Of a stretch of DNA of 64,000 nucleotides, positions 54,365 to 64,000 are shown one piece after another. The notes beneath the pieces were generated by a model that was not told the origin of the DNA, made no database searches, and saw only the letters and a program-made list of their open reading frames with translations. Made by a program: the position numbers and the translations under genes. The DNA comes from Mycobacterium sherrisii (GTDB lineage: Bacteria > Actinomycetota > Actinomycetes > Mycobacteriales > Mycobacteriaceae), in contig NZ_LQPT01000093.1 of the NCBI RefSeq assembly GCF_002102355.1, forward strand, positions 1-64,000, in the 5' to 3' direction. Within the stretch, counting starts at the first letter, position 1. Each line of letters opens with the position of its first letter.

Positions 54365-55231
54365 GTGACCGGTCAATCTCATGACGCACCCTGGCAGCGG
54401 CCCGGCGACGCACCGGAGCCGGCCCCGGGACGCCCCGCCGCAGCGCGCTTGGTCGACCCCGAGGATGACCTGACCCCCGTCGGGTATCCGGGCGACTTCG
54501 GCACCACCACCGTCATCCCCTACCAAGACCCGAATCAGGTTGTGGCGCCCGCGGCGCCGACCTATCACGTCCTCGACCAGCAGGAGCCGCTGCCGTACGT
54601 GCAGCCGCAACCGCCGGCCCAGCCGGTGTCGACACCGGCACCGCGGCATCTGGCCGCCGAGCCCACCGAGATCGACCCCAGCGAGGACTACGAACGGCAA
54701 CACGCCGTCGGCCGGCGCGGGACCCAGCATCTCGGCCTGCTGGTGCTGCGCGTCGGCCTCGGGGTGGTGCTCGGGGCGCACGGCCTGCAGAAGTTGTTCG
54801 GCTGGTGGGGCGGCCAGGGAATGACCAGTTTCAAGAACTCGCTGTCCGACGTCGGCTACCAGCACGCCGACATCCTGTCCTACGTGAGCGCCGGCGGTGA
54901 GATCGTCGCGGGCGCGCTGCTGGTGCTGGGGCTGTTCACCCCGGTGGCCGCGGCGGGCGCCCTGGCCTTCCTGATCAACGGCATGCTGGCCACCGTTTCG
55001 GCGCGCCCGCACACGTTCGCGTTCTTCCTGCCGCAGGGTCATGAGTACCAGATCTCTTTGATCGTGATGGCGGTCGCGGTCATCCTGGCCGGCCCGGGCC
55101 GCTACAGCCTGGACACCAACCGCGGCTGGGCGCACCGCCCGTTCATTGGGTCGTTTGTGGCCCTGCTCGCCGGCATCGCCGCCGGTATCGCGGTGTGGGT
55201 GCTGCTCAACGGCGTCAACCCGGTGGCCTGA
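54365..55231 (+). CDS. DoxX-family membrane protein (Rv3005c-like)
   Basis: A 288-residue protein. The N-terminal 120 residues are hydrophilic and proline-rich (QPQPPAQPVSTPAPRHLA). A DoxX domain with four helices follows: GLLVLRVGLGVVLGAHGLQKLFGWWGGQGM, VSAGGEIVAGALLVLGLFTPVAAAGAL, and ISLIVMAVAVILAGPGRYSLD. In M. tuberculosis Rv3005c (SseA-SodA-DoxX complex) is tied to oxidative-stress defence at the membrane. GTG 54365 is chosen; ATG 54294 is in frame. It is convergent with the cfp6-like gene, with 6 bases between. Confidence 0.85.
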   Translation: MTGQSHDAPWQRPGDAPEPAPGRPAAARLVDPEDDLTPVGYPGDFGTTTVIPYQDPNQVVAPAAPTYHVLDQQEPLPYVQPQPPAQPVSTPAPRHLAAEPTEIDPSEDYERQHAVGRRGTQHLGLLVLRVGLGVVLGAHGLQKLFGWWGGQGMTSFKNSLSDVGYQHADILSYVSAGGEIVAGALLVLGLFTPVAAAGALAFLINGMLATVSARPHTFAFFLPQGHEYQISLIVMAVAVILAGPGRYSLDTNRGWAHRPFIGSFVALLAGIAAGIAVWVLLNGVNPVA

Positions 55232-55237
55232 CCCGCG

Positions 55238-55633
55238 TCAGCGGTAGGGGTTGGGCACCCGGCCCGAACTGGCGGCCGCCAGCTGCGGCAGCGTCGCGAA
55301 TGTGACGGCCGGCAGACGCAGCTCCGCACCGCTTTTGAGCTTGGCACGGGCCCAGGAGCCGCGGTGGAACCGCAGCCCGTCGATGTCGTCCCACACCACG
55401 GCCCGGCTGCTCAGCAGGTTCCGGACCGTCACACCGTGGTCGTCGGCGACCGTGCGCAACCGGACAATCATGGCCGACAACAGCACCGGAAGGCCGAGCA
55501 GCGGCGCCGACGGCGGCCAGTACAGCACCGGGATCAGCAGCCCCAGCGTCAAGAATCCCACGGCCAGATGCGCCATCGGTGAAATCCTGATCACGACGGG
55601 CGCGGGTGTCGGAGCAGCAGAACCGGAGGCCAC
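55238..55633 (-). CDS. cfp6: PH-domain membrane protein, CFP6-like (Rv3004-like)
   Basis: A 131-residue protein with two N-terminal helices (LAVGFLTLGLLIPVLYW and LLGLPVLLSAMIVRL) and a bacterial PH-like (bPH_6 type) domain: TVRNLLSSRAVVWDDIDGLRFHRGSWARAKLKSGAELRLPAV. It corresponds to the low-molecular-weight T-cell antigen CFP6. The function is unknown. The start is GTG 55633; about 70 bases of intergenic DNA separate it from the divergent ilv promoter. Confidence 0.85.
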   Translation of the reverse strand: MASGSAAPTPAPVVIRISPMAHLAVGFLTLGLLIPVLYWPPSAPLLGLPVLLSAMIVRLRTVADDHGVTVRNLLSSRAVVWDDIDGLRFHRGSWARAKLKSGAELRLPAVTFATLPQLAAASSGRVPNPYR

Positions 55634-55701
55634 CCGAGCATCATTTCACCCGGCCCGCGCCGACCGGTGCCGGGCGCCGGTGCGGCCGGACGGACCCGGA
55701 T

Positions 55702-55731
55702 TTGACGGTTGAGCAGTGCGAAGGCTACCGT
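55702..55731 (+). promoter_or_regulatory. ilvBNC promoter
   Basis: TTGACG (55702-55707), 18 bases, TACCGT (55726-55731): a good primary-sigma promoter. Transcription would begin near 55738-55740, at or just before the leader peptide ATG. Confidence 0.7.
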
Positions 55732-55739
55732 CGAGGGCT

Positions 55740-55799
55740 ATGGATACCGCCGGAAACCCCGGGATGCTCGTAGTAATTAGTCGGCGCGTTGGTGCCTGA
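55740..55799 (+). CDS. ilvB leader peptide
   Basis: A 19-residue reading frame, MDTAGNPGMLVVISRRVGA, followed by TGA. It has a run Leu-Val-Val-Ile (codons CTC GTA GTA ATT) and another Val near the end; GTA and ATT are rare in this GC-rich genome. The leader begins 8 bases after the -10 and may be leaderless; a second in-frame ATG is at 55764. Branched-chain amino acid codons in front of ilvB are the mark of translational attenuation, known for ilvBNC in corynebacteria. Confidence 0.8.
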   Translation: MDTAGNPGMLVVISRRVGA

Positions 55800-55876
55800 C
55801 TAGCTCCTTCAGCATGTGAAGCGATCCGGAACCAACGCGCAACCCTCGATCAGCGGGAGCTGACGGGGGTTTTTTC
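55784..55876 (+). terminator. ilvBNC attenuator: long-range helix and terminator hairpin
   Basis: Terminator: AACCCTCGATCAGC (55841-55854) pairs with GCTGACGGGGGTT (55859-55871) around GGGA with one bulge, followed by a run of T. A perfect 10-base helix can form between GCGCGTTGGT (55784-55793, inside the leader peptide) and ACCAACGCGC (55831-55840). CCTTCAGC (55806-55813) can pair with GCTGACGG (55859-55866) in place of the terminator, a candidate antiterminator. A ribosome stalled at Leu-Val-Val-Ile would block the first helix and leave the antiterminator strand free. Confidence 0.75.
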
Positions 55877-55923
55877 TTGCGTCGACCAAACTTTCACAGC
55901 CAGCCCAACAAGATAGGACCAGA

Positions 55924-57810
55924 GTGAGCGCACCCACCAGGCATCAGCGAGCCGGGTCGGCGAACGGCGACTGGGCGCCGGACGACCCGGACGCTACCGC
56001 CGCCACCGCCGCGAAAGTCCCGGCCCCACAAGCCAAACACGTTGCACCGCAACAACTTACCGGTGCCCAGTCGGTGATCCGGTCACTTGAGGAACTCGGA
56101 GTGGAGGTCATTTTCGGGATCCCGGGCGGTGCGGTGCTGCCGGTCTACGACCCGCTGTTCGACTCGAAGAAGCTGCGGCACGTGCTGGTTCGACACGAGC
56201 AGGGCGCCGGTCACGCGGCCAGCGGCTATGCGCACGCCACCGGCAAGGTCGGCGTCATGATGGCCACCTCCGGCCCGGGGGCCACCAACCTGGTGACCCC
56301 GCTGGCGGACGCGCAGATGGACTCGATTCCCGTGGTCGCGGTCACCGGGCAGGTGGGACGGGGCCTGATCGGCACCGACGCCTTCCAGGAAGCCGACATC
56401 TCGGGCATCACCATGCCGATCACCAAGCACAACTTCCTGGTCCGCTCCGGCGACGACATTCCCCGGGTGCTGGCCGAGGCCTTTCACATCGCGTCATCGG
56501 GACGCCCGGGCGCGGTGCTCGTCGACATTCCCAAGGACGTGCTGCAGGGCCAGTGCACCTTCAGCTGGCCGCCGCGGATGGACCTGCCGGGCTACAAGCC
56601 GAACACCAAGCCGCACAACCGCCAGATCCGGGAGGCCGCGAAGCTGATCGCGCGGGCGCGCAAGCCGGTGCTGTACGTCGGCGGCGGCGTGATCCGGGGC
56701 GAGGCGACCGAACAGTTGCGGGATCTGGCCGAGCTGACCGGGATTCCGGTGGTCACCACGCTGATGGCGCGGGGTGCGTTCCCGGACAGTCACCGGCAGA
56801 ACCTGGGCATGCCGGGCATGCACGGCACGGTCGCCGCGGTCGCCGCGCTGCAGCGCAGCGATCTGTTGATCGCGTTGGGCACCCGCTTCGACGACCGCGT
56901 GACGGGCAAGCTCGATTCCTTTGCGCCCGAGGCCAAGGTCATCCACGCCGACATCGACCCGGCCGAGATCGGCAAGAACCGGGCGGCCGACGTGCCGATC
57001 GTCGGCGACGTCAAGGCCGTCATCACCGACCTGATCGCGATGCTTCGCCAGGACGGCGACGGCGGTGCCGCCAAGGTCCCGGACATGGATGCGTGGTGGG
57101 CCTACCTGGACGACGTTCAGTCCACCTATCCGCTCAGCTACGGCCCGCAAAGCGACGGCAGCCTGAGCCCGGAGTACGTGATCGAGCAGCTCGGCAAGAT
57201 TGCCGGGCCCGAGGCCGTCTACGTCGCCGGCGTCGGTCAGCACCAGATGTGGGCGGCGCAGTTCATCTCCTACGAGAACCCCCGCACCTGGCTCAACTCC
57301 GGCGGCCTGGGCACCATGGGCTTCGCGATCCCGGCGGCCATGGGCGCCAAGGTCGCTCGGCCCGAGGCGGAGGTCTGGGCGATCGACGGCGACGGCTGCT
57401 TCCAGATGACCAACCAGGAGTTGGCCACCTGCGCGGTCGAGGGCATACCGATCAAGGTGGCGCTGATCAACAACGGCAACCTGGGCATGGTGCGGCAATG
57501 GCAGAGCCTGTTCTACGAGGAGCGCTACTCCCAGACCGACCTGGCCACGCACTCGCGCCGCATCCCGGATTTCGTGAAGTTGGCCGAGGCGTTGGGGTGC
57601 GTCGGATTGCGTTGCGAGCGTGAGGAAGACGTGGTCGACGTGATCAACCAGGCGCGTGCCATCAACGACTGCCCGGTGGTGATCGACTTCATCGTCGGCG
57701 CCGACGCGCAGGTGTGGCCGATGGTGGCCGCCGGCACCAGCAACGACGAGATTCAGCACGCCCGCGGGATCCGGCCGTTGTTCGACGACGAGACCGAGGG
57801 GCACGCCTGA
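55924..57810 (+). CDS. ilvB: Acetolactate synthase large subunit
   Basis: A 628-residue ThDP-dependent enzyme making acetolactate and acetohydroxybutyrate for valine, leucine and isoleucine. [19 protein letters not shown] has the expected start of the ThDP site with the catalytic Glu in [16 protein letters not shown]; the FAD-binding middle domain includes [14 protein letters not shown]; the ThDP/Mg motif is [21 protein letters not shown] with [13 protein letters not shown]. The first 45 residues are a non-catalytic extension. GTG 55924 start, 50 bases after the attenuator. Followed by a MIRU and ilvN. Confidence 0.97.
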   Translation: MSAPTRHQRAGSANGDWAPDDPDATAATAAKVPAPQAKHVAPQQLTGAQSVIRSLEELGVEVIFGIPGGAVLPVYDPLFDSKKLRHVLVRHEQGAGHAASGYAHATGKVGVMMATSGPGATNLVTPLADAQMDSIPVVAVTGQVGRGLIGTDAFQEADISGITMPITKHNFLVRSGDDIPRVLAEAFHIASSGRPGAVLVDIPKDVLQGQCTFSWPPRMDLPGYKPNTKPHNRQIREAAKLIARARKPVLYVGGGVIRGEATEQLRDLAELTGIPVVTTLMARGAFPDSHRQNLGMPGMHGTVAAVAALQRSDLLIALGTRFDDRVTGKLDSFAPEAKVIHADIDPAEIGKNRAADVPIVGDVKAVITDLIAMLRQDGDGGAAKVPDMDAWWAYLDDVQSTYPLSYGPQSDGSLSPEYVIEQLGKIAGPEAVYVAGVGQHQMWAAQFISYENPRTWLNSGGLGTMGFAIPAAMGAKVARPEAEVWAIDGDGCFQMTNQELATCAVEGIPIKVALINNGNLGMVRQWQSLFYEERYSQTDLATHSRRIPDFVKLAEALGCVGLRCEREEDVVDVINQARAINDCPVVIDFIVGADAQVWPMVAAGTSNDEIQHARGIRPLFDDETEGHA

Positions 57811-57888
57811 CATGCGCGCCGGCGACGATGCAGTGGGGGCACCTCCCCCTCGCGGGGGACGTAGCGATGAGAAGGAGCGGCGCTAGAC

Positions 57889-57890
<2 letters not shown>
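57808..57890 (+). repeat. MIRU (mycobacterial interspersed repetitive unit) between ilvB and ilvN
   Basis: The spacer starts at the ilvB stop and ends at the ilvN ATG, and contains hairpin-forming GGGGGCACCTCCCCC and CCCCCTCGCGGGGG, then CGTAGCGATGAGAAGGAG. This matches the class of MIRUs whose ends overlap the stop and start codons of operon genes. It encodes a 24-codon frame from ATG 57812 to TAG 57884-57886 beginning MRAGDDAVGAPPP, a peptide I recall from MIRUs, so ribosomes could run on from ilvB to ilvN. Confidence 0.75.
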
Positions 57891-59470
<1,580 letters not shown>

Positions 59471-59485
59471 CGCTTTTCGGTCAGC

Positions 59486-59562
59486 CCGCCCGCAGCGTCC
59501 GCCCGCAGCGTCCGCCGCGTCCGCGGCGTCCGCGGCGTCCGCGGCGTCCGCGGCGTCCGCGA
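59486..59562. repeat. Short tandem repeat of CGTCCGCGG units after ilvC
   Basis: Five 9-base units CGTCCGCGG in a row (59518-59562, last unit ending CGA), preceded by two related 12-13-base units built from CGCAGCGTCCGCC. It lies 15 bases after the ilvC stop, outside any gene. The unit number may vary between strains. Confidence 0.8.
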
Positions 59563-59563
59563 A

Positions 59564-59612
59564 ACTTAAACCACGGCGAGAAGCTTCGGCGTGTCGTGTG
59601 CGTGGTTTAAGT
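59564..59612. terminator. 12-base perfect inverted repeat between ilvC and wrbA
   Basis: ACTTAAACCACG (59564-59575) and CGTGGTTTAAGT (59601-59612) pair perfectly around a 25-base loop. It lies between the convergent ends of ilvC and the WrbA-like gene. It could act as a bidirectional terminator, though the loop is long, or be a dispersed palindromic repeat. Confidence 0.5.
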
Positions 59613-59625
59613 GTCGCGGCGGGCG

Positions 59626-60225
59626 CTAGGACGCCAGGCGGTCGGCGATCGCGACGACCCGGCGCGCCAGGTGTTCCAACGCCGCGACCGTGACCTCACC
59701 GATGTCCTCGATGTTGTCGTGCGTACTGACCAGGCTCACCCCATACGGGTTGCCGTCGACGAACTTGCACGGATCGGTGTAACCCGGCGGGACGAGGATG
59801 CCGCCGAAGTGCATCAGCGTCAGGTAAAGCGAGACGAGCGTGGTTTCCTGGCCGCCGTGCAGGGTGTTCGAGGACGTGAACCCGGCGTAGACCTTGTCGG
59901 CCAGCTTGCCCTCGGCCCACAGTCCGCCCAGCGAGTCCAGAAAGTCGCGTAGCTGAGCGGCGGGCGAGCCGAAGCGGGTGGGGGAGCCGAAGATGACGGC
60001 ATCGGCCCACACGATGTCCTCGCCGGTGGCGCTCGGCAGGTCCTTGGTGGCGTGGTAGTTCGCCGTCCAGGCGGGGTTCTGCGCGATGGATGCCGGGTCG
60101 CGCGTTTCGGCCACGGGGCGGACGCGCACCTCGGCGCCGGCCGCCTCGGCCGTGGCGGCGACGCGGTTGGCCATCGTGGTGCCGTGGCCGGTGGCCGAGT
60201 AATAGATGACTGCGAGTTTGGTCAC
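59626..60225 (-). CDS. wrbA: NAD(P)H:quinone oxidoreductase, WrbA type
   Basis: A 199-residue flavodoxin-fold protein. LAVIYYSATGHGTTMANRVAATAEAAGAEVRV binds FMN phosphate; IVWADAVIFGSPTRFGSPAAQLRDFLDSLGGLW and SSNTLHGGQETTLVSLYLTLMHFGGILVPPGY are WrbA signatures. It reduces quinones by two electrons and protects against redox stress. GTG 60225 lies 7 bases after a -10 element (TAAGCT). It is not part of the M. tuberculosis order at this point (Rv2997-Rv3001c), so its position is variable among mycobacteria. Confidence 0.92.
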   Translation of the reverse strand: MTKLAVIYYSATGHGTTMANRVAATAEAAGAEVRVRPVAETRDPASIAQNPAWTANYHATKDLPSATGEDIVWADAVIFGSPTRFGSPAAQLRDFLDSLGGLWAEGKLADKVYAGFTSSNTLHGGQETTLVSLYLTLMHFGGILVPPGYTDPCKFVDGNPYGVSLVSTHDNIEDIGEVTVAALEHLARRVVAIADRLAS

Positions 60226-60232
60226 GCGGGTC

Positions 60233-60238
60233 AGCTTA
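60233..60238 (-). promoter_or_regulatory. -10 element for wrbA
   Basis: TAAGCT on the minus strand ends 7 bases before GTG 60225; probable leaderless start. Confidence 0.45.
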
Positions 60239-60296
60239 AGGCGCCGGGGCGGGCATCGCCGTGCTACCGAATTCGCGGCCCAACCGGCGCTCGGCG

Positions 60297-60328
60297 GCAG
60301 CCACCCCGCCGCCCGGCGGGGTGGCTGC
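60297..60328. promoter_or_regulatory. 14-base perfect hairpin upstream of serA
   Basis: GCAGCCACCCCGCC and GGCGGGGTGGCTGC form a perfect stem around GCCC. There is no T run on either side, and it lies between the divergent wrbA and serA promoters, ending 14 bases before the serA -10. It is too close to serA to lie in its message, so it would act as DNA (cruciform or protein site) or end a transcript coming from the left. Confidence 0.5.
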
Positions 60329-60341
60329 GGATCCCGGCCTA

Positions 60342-60347
60342 TAGCCT
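60342..60347 (+). promoter_or_regulatory. -10 element for serA
   Basis: TAGCCT ends 6 bases before GTG 60354; the same arrangement as ligA and probably leaderless. Confidence 0.5.
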
Positions 60348-60353
60348 GGTCGG

Positions 60354-61940
60354 GTGAACTTGCCTGTTGTGTTGATCGCCGACAAACTCGCTCAATCCAC
60401 CGTCGCCGCCCTGGGTGACCAGGTCGAGGTGCGCTGGGTAGACGGACCGGACCGGGAGAAGCTGCTGGCGGCCGTGCCCGAGGCCGACGCGCTGCTGGTG
60501 CGGTCGGCGACCACCGTGGACGCCGAGGTCTTGGCGGCCGCGCCCAAGCTGAAGATCGTCGCCCGCGCCGGCGTCGGACTGGACAACGTCGACGTCGACG
60601 CCGCCACCGAACGCGGTGTGCTGGTGGTCAACGCGCCCACGTCGAACATCCACAGCGCCGCCGAGCACGCGATCGCGTTGTTGCTGGCCGCATCCCGGCA
60701 AATCGCGGCGGCCGACGCCACGTTGCGCCAACACACCTGGAAACGCTCGTCGTTTTCCGGCACCGAGCTATTCGACAAGACCGTCGGCATCGTCGGGCTG
60801 GGCCGGATCGGCCAATTGGTCGCGGCGCGGCTTGCGGCGTTCGGCACCCACATCGTGGCCTACGATCCGTACGTCTCGGCGGCGCGCGCCGCGCAGCTGG
60901 GCATCGAGCTGCTGGCGCTGGACGACCTGCTGGCGCGCGCCGACTTCATCTCGGTGCACCTGCCGAAGACGCCGGAGACCGCGGGCCTGATCGACAAGGA
61001 CGCGCTGGCCAAGACCAAGCCCGGCGTCATCATCGTCAATGCGGCGCGGGGTGGTTTGGTCGACGAGGCGGCGCTGGCCGAAGCGATCACCAGCGGCCAC
61101 GTCCGCGCCGCCGGGCTCGACGTGTTCTCCACCGAGCCCTGCACGGACAGCCCGCTTTTCGACTTGCCGCAAGTGGTGGTGACACCGCACCTGGGCGCGT
61201 CGACCGCCGAGGCGCAGGATCGTGCCGGCACCGATGTGGCCGAAAGCGTACGGCTGGCCCTGGCCGGGGAGTTCGTCCCCGACGCGGTCAACGTCGGCGG
61301 CGGCGTGGTCAACGAAGAGGTGGCGCCGTGGCTGGACCTGGCGCGCAAACTCGGGGTGCTGGCCGCCGCGCTGTCCGACGGCCTGCCGGCCTCGTTGTCG
61401 GTGCAGGTGCGCGGCGAGCTGGCCGCCGAAGACGTTGAGGTGCTGAAGCTTTCGGCCCTGCGCGGATTGTTCTCGGCGGTCATCGAAGACCCCGTCACCT
61501 TCGTCAACGCCCCGGCGCTGGCCGCCGAACGCGGGGTGACGGCCGAAATCAGCACGGCCACCGAAAGTCCCAACCACCGCAGCGTCCTGGACGTGCGCGC
61601 CGTGGCCCACGACGGCTCGACCGTCAACGTGGCCGGCACGCTGTCCGGTCCGCAGCTGGTGGAGAAGGTCGTTCAGATCAACGGCCGCAACTTCGACCTG
61701 CGCGCGCAGGGCACCAACCTGGTGATCAACTACGCCGATGCGCCCGGCGCGCTCGGCAAGATCGGCACTATCCTGGGCGAGGCAGGCGTGAATATCCAAG
61801 CCGCGCAGCTCTCTGAGGACACCGAGGGGCCGAGCGCGACGATCCTGCTGCGGCTCGATCAAGATGTACCCAGCGATGTCCGATCGGCGATCTCGGCCGC
61901 CGTCGGCGCCAACAAACTGGAAGTGGTTGACCTGTCATGA
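60354..61940 (+). CDS. serA: D-3-phosphoglycerate dehydrogenase
   Basis: A 528-residue enzyme, first step of serine synthesis. Catalytic N-terminal and NAD domains: [55 protein letters not shown], the Arg in [18 protein letters not shown], and His in [18 protein letters not shown]. The mycobacterial long form then has an intervening domain (about 320-450) and a C-terminal ACT domain ([25 protein letters not shown]) for serine feedback. The stop overlaps leuB by 4 bases. Confidence 0.97.
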   Translation: MNLPVVLIADKLAQSTVAALGDQVEVRWVDGPDREKLLAAVPEADALLVRSATTVDAEVLAAAPKLKIVARAGVGLDNVDVDAATERGVLVVNAPTSNIHSAAEHAIALLLAASRQIAAADATLRQHTWKRSSFSGTELFDKTVGIVGLGRIGQLVAARLAAFGTHIVAYDPYVSAARAAQLGIELLALDDLLARADFISVHLPKTPETAGLIDKDALAKTKPGVIIVNAARGGLVDEAALAEAITSGHVRAAGLDVFSTEPCTDSPLFDLPQVVVTPHLGASTAEAQDRAGTDVAESVRLALAGEFVPDAVNVGGGVVNEEVAPWLDLARKLGVLAAALSDGLPASLSVQVRGELAAEDVEVLKLSALRGLFSAVIEDPVTFVNAPALAAERGVTAEISTATESPNHRSVLDVRAVAHDGSTVNVAGTLSGPQLVEKVVQINGRNFDLRAQGTNLVINYADAPGALGKIGTILGEAGVNIQAAQLSEDTEGPSATILLRLDQDVPSDVRSAISAAVGANKLEVVDLS

Positions 61941-62947
61941 AATTGGCGATCATTGGCGGTGACGGTATCGGCCCGGAGGTGGTTGCCGAGGCGGTCAAAG
62001 TCCTCGACGCCGTCAAACCGGGTGTGCAGAAGACCGAATACGACCTCGGCGCGCGGCGCTATCACGCCACCGGCGAGCTGCTGCCGGAGTCGGCGCTGGC
62101 CGAACTGCGTGAGCACGACGCGATTCTGCTCGGCGCGATCGGTGACCCCTCGGTGCCCAGCGGCGTGCTGGAGCGAGGACTGTTGCTGCGACTGCGCTTT
62201 GAGCTCGATCACCACGTCAACCTGCGCCCGGCCCGGCTCTACAAGGGCGTGAACAGTCCGCTCGCGGGAAACCCCGACATCGATTTCGTGGTGGTGCGCG
62301 AGGGCACCGAAGGGCCGTACACGGGTAACGGCGGGGCGATCCGGGCGGGCACCGCGCACGAGGTGGCGACCGAGGTCAGCGTCAACACCGCGTACGGGGT
62401 GCGCCGCGTGGTCAAGGACGCGTTCGAGCGAGCCCAACGGCGGCGCAAGCATGTGACGTTGGTGCACAAGAACAACGTGCTGGCGTTCGCCGGGAAACTG
62501 TGGTCGCGCGTCTTCGCCGAGGTGGCGGCCGAGTATCCCGATGTCGAGGTGGCCTATCAGCACGTCGACGCCGCCACCATTTTTTTGGTGACCGACCCGG
62601 GGCGTTTCGACGTGATCGTCACCGACAACCTGTTCGGTGACATCATCACCGACCTGGCCGCCGCGGTGTCCGGCGGAATCGGGTTGGCCGCCAGCGGAAA
62701 CATCGATGCCACCCGAACCAATCCGTCGATGTTCGAGCCGGTGCACGGCAGCGCGCCCGACATCGCGGGCAAGGGCGTCGCCGATCCCACCGCGGCGATC
62801 ATTTCGGTGGGGTTGCTGCTCGCCCATCTCGGCGAGGCCGACGCGGCTAGTCGGGTGGAGCGGGCCGTCGAGAGCTACCTGGCGTCGCGGGGCGGCGAAC
62901 AGCTCGCCACCAGCGAAGTCGGCGAACGGATTGCAGCCGCGCTGTAG
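61937..62947 (+). CDS. leuB: 3-isopropylmalate dehydrogenase
   Basis: A 336-residue NAD-dependent decarboxylating dehydrogenase of leucine synthesis. [22 protein letters not shown] opens it; [20 protein letters not shown] holds the substrate arginines; [15 protein letters not shown] follows; [11 protein letters not shown] carries the catalytic Lys; and [28 protein letters not shown] has the metal Asp residues. ATG 61937 overlaps the serA stop (ATGA). The 3' end overlaps the convergent MFS gene by about 100 bases. Confidence 0.96.
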   Translation: MKLAIIGGDGIGPEVVAEAVKVLDAVKPGVQKTEYDLGARRYHATGELLPESALAELREHDAILLGAIGDPSVPSGVLERGLLLRLRFELDHHVNLRPARLYKGVNSPLAGNPDIDFVVVREGTEGPYTGNGGAIRAGTAHEVATEVSVNTAYGVRRVVKDAFERAQRRRKHVTLVHKNNVLAFAGKLWSRVFAEVAAEYPDVEVAYQHVDAATIFLVTDPGRFDVIVTDNLFGDIITDLAAAVSGGIGLAASGNIDATRTNPSMFEPVHGSAPDIAGKGVADPTAAIISVGLLLAHLGEADAASRVERAVESYLASRGGEQLATSEVGERIAAAL

Positions 62948-64000
62948 TTTCCAAACCCGGTGGTAGCAAACGGATTGGCACCAGCGGGATCGCCAGGAGC
63001 GGGAACAGCCCGCACAACGCCCACGCCGGTGGATAACGCGCCGCGCTGATGAACGCACCGAAAAGCGGGGGACCCGCCGCCGCCATCAGCCGCTGGGTGG
63101 TGTTCTGGATGCCCAGCGCCCGCCCACTCCAGAACGGGCCGGCGAACTCGGTGATCGCGGTTGCCTCCAAACCGTTGTCGAGCACCGCGATCACCGAGAC
63201 CAGGATCATCAGCGGTACTTCGTAGCGGGAAGTGTGGCCGTCGGCGTACGCCAGCGCAAACAGGGTGAGGGTTGCGGCGGCGGCGATCAGGGCGACCGGG
63301 CGCATCCGCGAACCGATGCGGTCCGACCATCGTCCGACCAGGATGCGGCCCAGCGCGCCAAGCAGTTGCGAGACGGTCATCGCCGCGCCGGCGGACGCGA
63401 TCGACCAGCCGTCGTTGCGAATCAGCCAGACCAACATGAACGTCACGGTCACCGTCTGCGGCATCATCAGCAGCGCCGACGCCGCGTGGATTCGCCACAG
63501 CACCCACGACCCGCGATACGGGCTGGCCAGTTCCTTGTCGGTGGCCGACTCGCGGGATTTGCGCGGCGGGTCGGTGATCCCCACCAGGCTGATCAGCGCG
63601 CCCAGCGTGCACGCGATCGCGGGAAACATCAGGCCGGCGTGCGGACTGTGCTCACCCAACTCGGGTATCACCAAGGCGCCCAAGGCAATCCCCAGCGGCT
63701 GGGCCGTTTGGCGAATCCCCATCGCGAGACCGCGTTGCTGCGGCGGGAACCAGCCCGAGACCAGCCGGCCACCGGCGGCGTTACAACCGCCCGCAGCCAT
63801 TCCGCCGAAAAACAGCAACAGGCCGATCCACACCAGGGAGTCCGTCGCGGTCGCCGCATACGCCAAGGCCGCCGTCAGCGCCGAACCGACAGTCAAAACC
63901 ACTCGCTCGCCGGCGCGATCGAGTACGTAGCCCCACGCGATGAGTGTCACGACCATGCCCCAGCTGGGCATCGACGACAACAGGCCGGCCTGTGCCAGCG
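62847..64000 (-). CDS. MFS transporter (Rv2994-like), 5' end beyond the window
   Basis: A major facilitator protein whose reading frame runs off the right edge ([20 protein letters not shown] precedes any clear start), so the first helix is missing. Visible: loop 2-3 motif [52 protein letters not shown] (a nitrate/oxalate-like helix), [18 protein letters not shown] as the second-half loop motif, and [20 protein letters not shown]. About ten helices remain. The last 33 codons overlap the end of leuB on the other strand, and that tail is arginine-rich and unlike a membrane protein, so it may not be conserved. Substrate unknown. Confidence 0.85.
   Translation of the reverse strand, partial: LAQAGLLSSMPSWGMVVTLIAWGYVLDRAGERVVLTVGSALTAALAYAATATDSLVWIGLLLFFGGMAAGGCNAAGGRLVSGWFPPQQRGLAMGIRQTAQPLGIALGALVIPELGEHSPHAGLMFPAIACTLGALISLVGITDPPRKSRESATDKELASPYRGSWVLWRIHAASALLMMPQTVTVTFMLVWLIRNDGWSIASAGAAMTVSQLLGALGRILVGRWSDRIGSRMRPVALIAAAATLTLFALAYADGHTSRYEVPLMILVSVIAVLDNGLEATAITEFAGPFWSGRALGIQNTTQRLMAAAGPPLFGAFISAARYPPAWALCGLFPLLAIPLVPIRLLPPGLETTARLQSVRRLRWWRAVRRPATPGSSRRPAPPD

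Noticed and set aside
59518-59562. CRISPR-like array
   Set aside because: Units are 9 bases with no spacers; a simple tandem repeat.

Overview
The window looks like a chromosome segment from a nontuberculous, pigmented Mycobacterium. The evidence is high GC, many GTG starts, ATGA/GTGA overlaps, MmpS/MmpL, EspC-like and MGLP (methylglucose lipopolysaccharide) genes, and a gene order matching the M. tuberculosis block Rv2994-Rv3038c read backwards. Ortholog names come from remembered families and gene order; no search was run.

Layout. 1-4950 is an accessory region: the tail of an unknown gene, a GMC oxidoreductase broken by frameshifts and cut by an IS3-type remnant, an MIO-type aromatic amino acid ammonia-lyase whose selectivity pair looks phenylalanine-type, and a truncated PPE-like gene beside an EspC-like gene. 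5001-10671 is conserved core: two methyltransferase-type proteins, TB22.2-like secreted protein, beta-propeller lipoprotein, hexapeptide acyltransferase and a double DUF4333 lipoprotein (Rv3038c to Rv3033).

10784-26852 is a carotenoid island set between the Rv3033-like and Rv3032-like genes. A minus-strand run of eleven tightly packed genes (crtE, crtI, crtB, crtYc, crtYd, methyltransferase, crtU-like, Rieske protein, DUF2945, frameshifted DUF3140, MarR) would make beta-carotene and then an aromatic carotenoid of the isorenieratene type. Beside it lie idi2, a CrtX-like glycosyltransferase, and an mmpL-tspO-photolyase operon. Two divergent promoter candidates with exact SigF-type spacing (GTTT-N15-GGGTA) face out from the crtE upstream region; the one for crtE would give a leaderless GTG start.

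26849-38101 returns to core: a TIGR01777 epimerase, the MGLP genes (Rv3032, Rv3031, Rv3030-like), etfBA, an OlsB/OlsA-like acyltransferase pair, iscS-like and mnmA. 38213-54147 holds a small membrane protein, a PknH-sensor-like lipoprotein, a MetE-like protein, ligA, a TetR-mmpS-mmpL unit with a visible operator, an ACT protein, and gatCA-pfkA-gatB with a MinD/EspI-like ATPase inserted before gatB, then lppZ-like. 54365-64000 has a DoxX protein, cfp6-like, ilvBNC with a leader-peptide attenuator and a MIRU between ilvB and ilvN, wrbA-like, serA-leuB, and an MFS gene running off the end.

No tRNA, rRNA, CRISPR array, replication origin or prophage was seen. Many genes start 6-8 bases after a TANNNT -10 element, suggesting widespread leaderless transcription.
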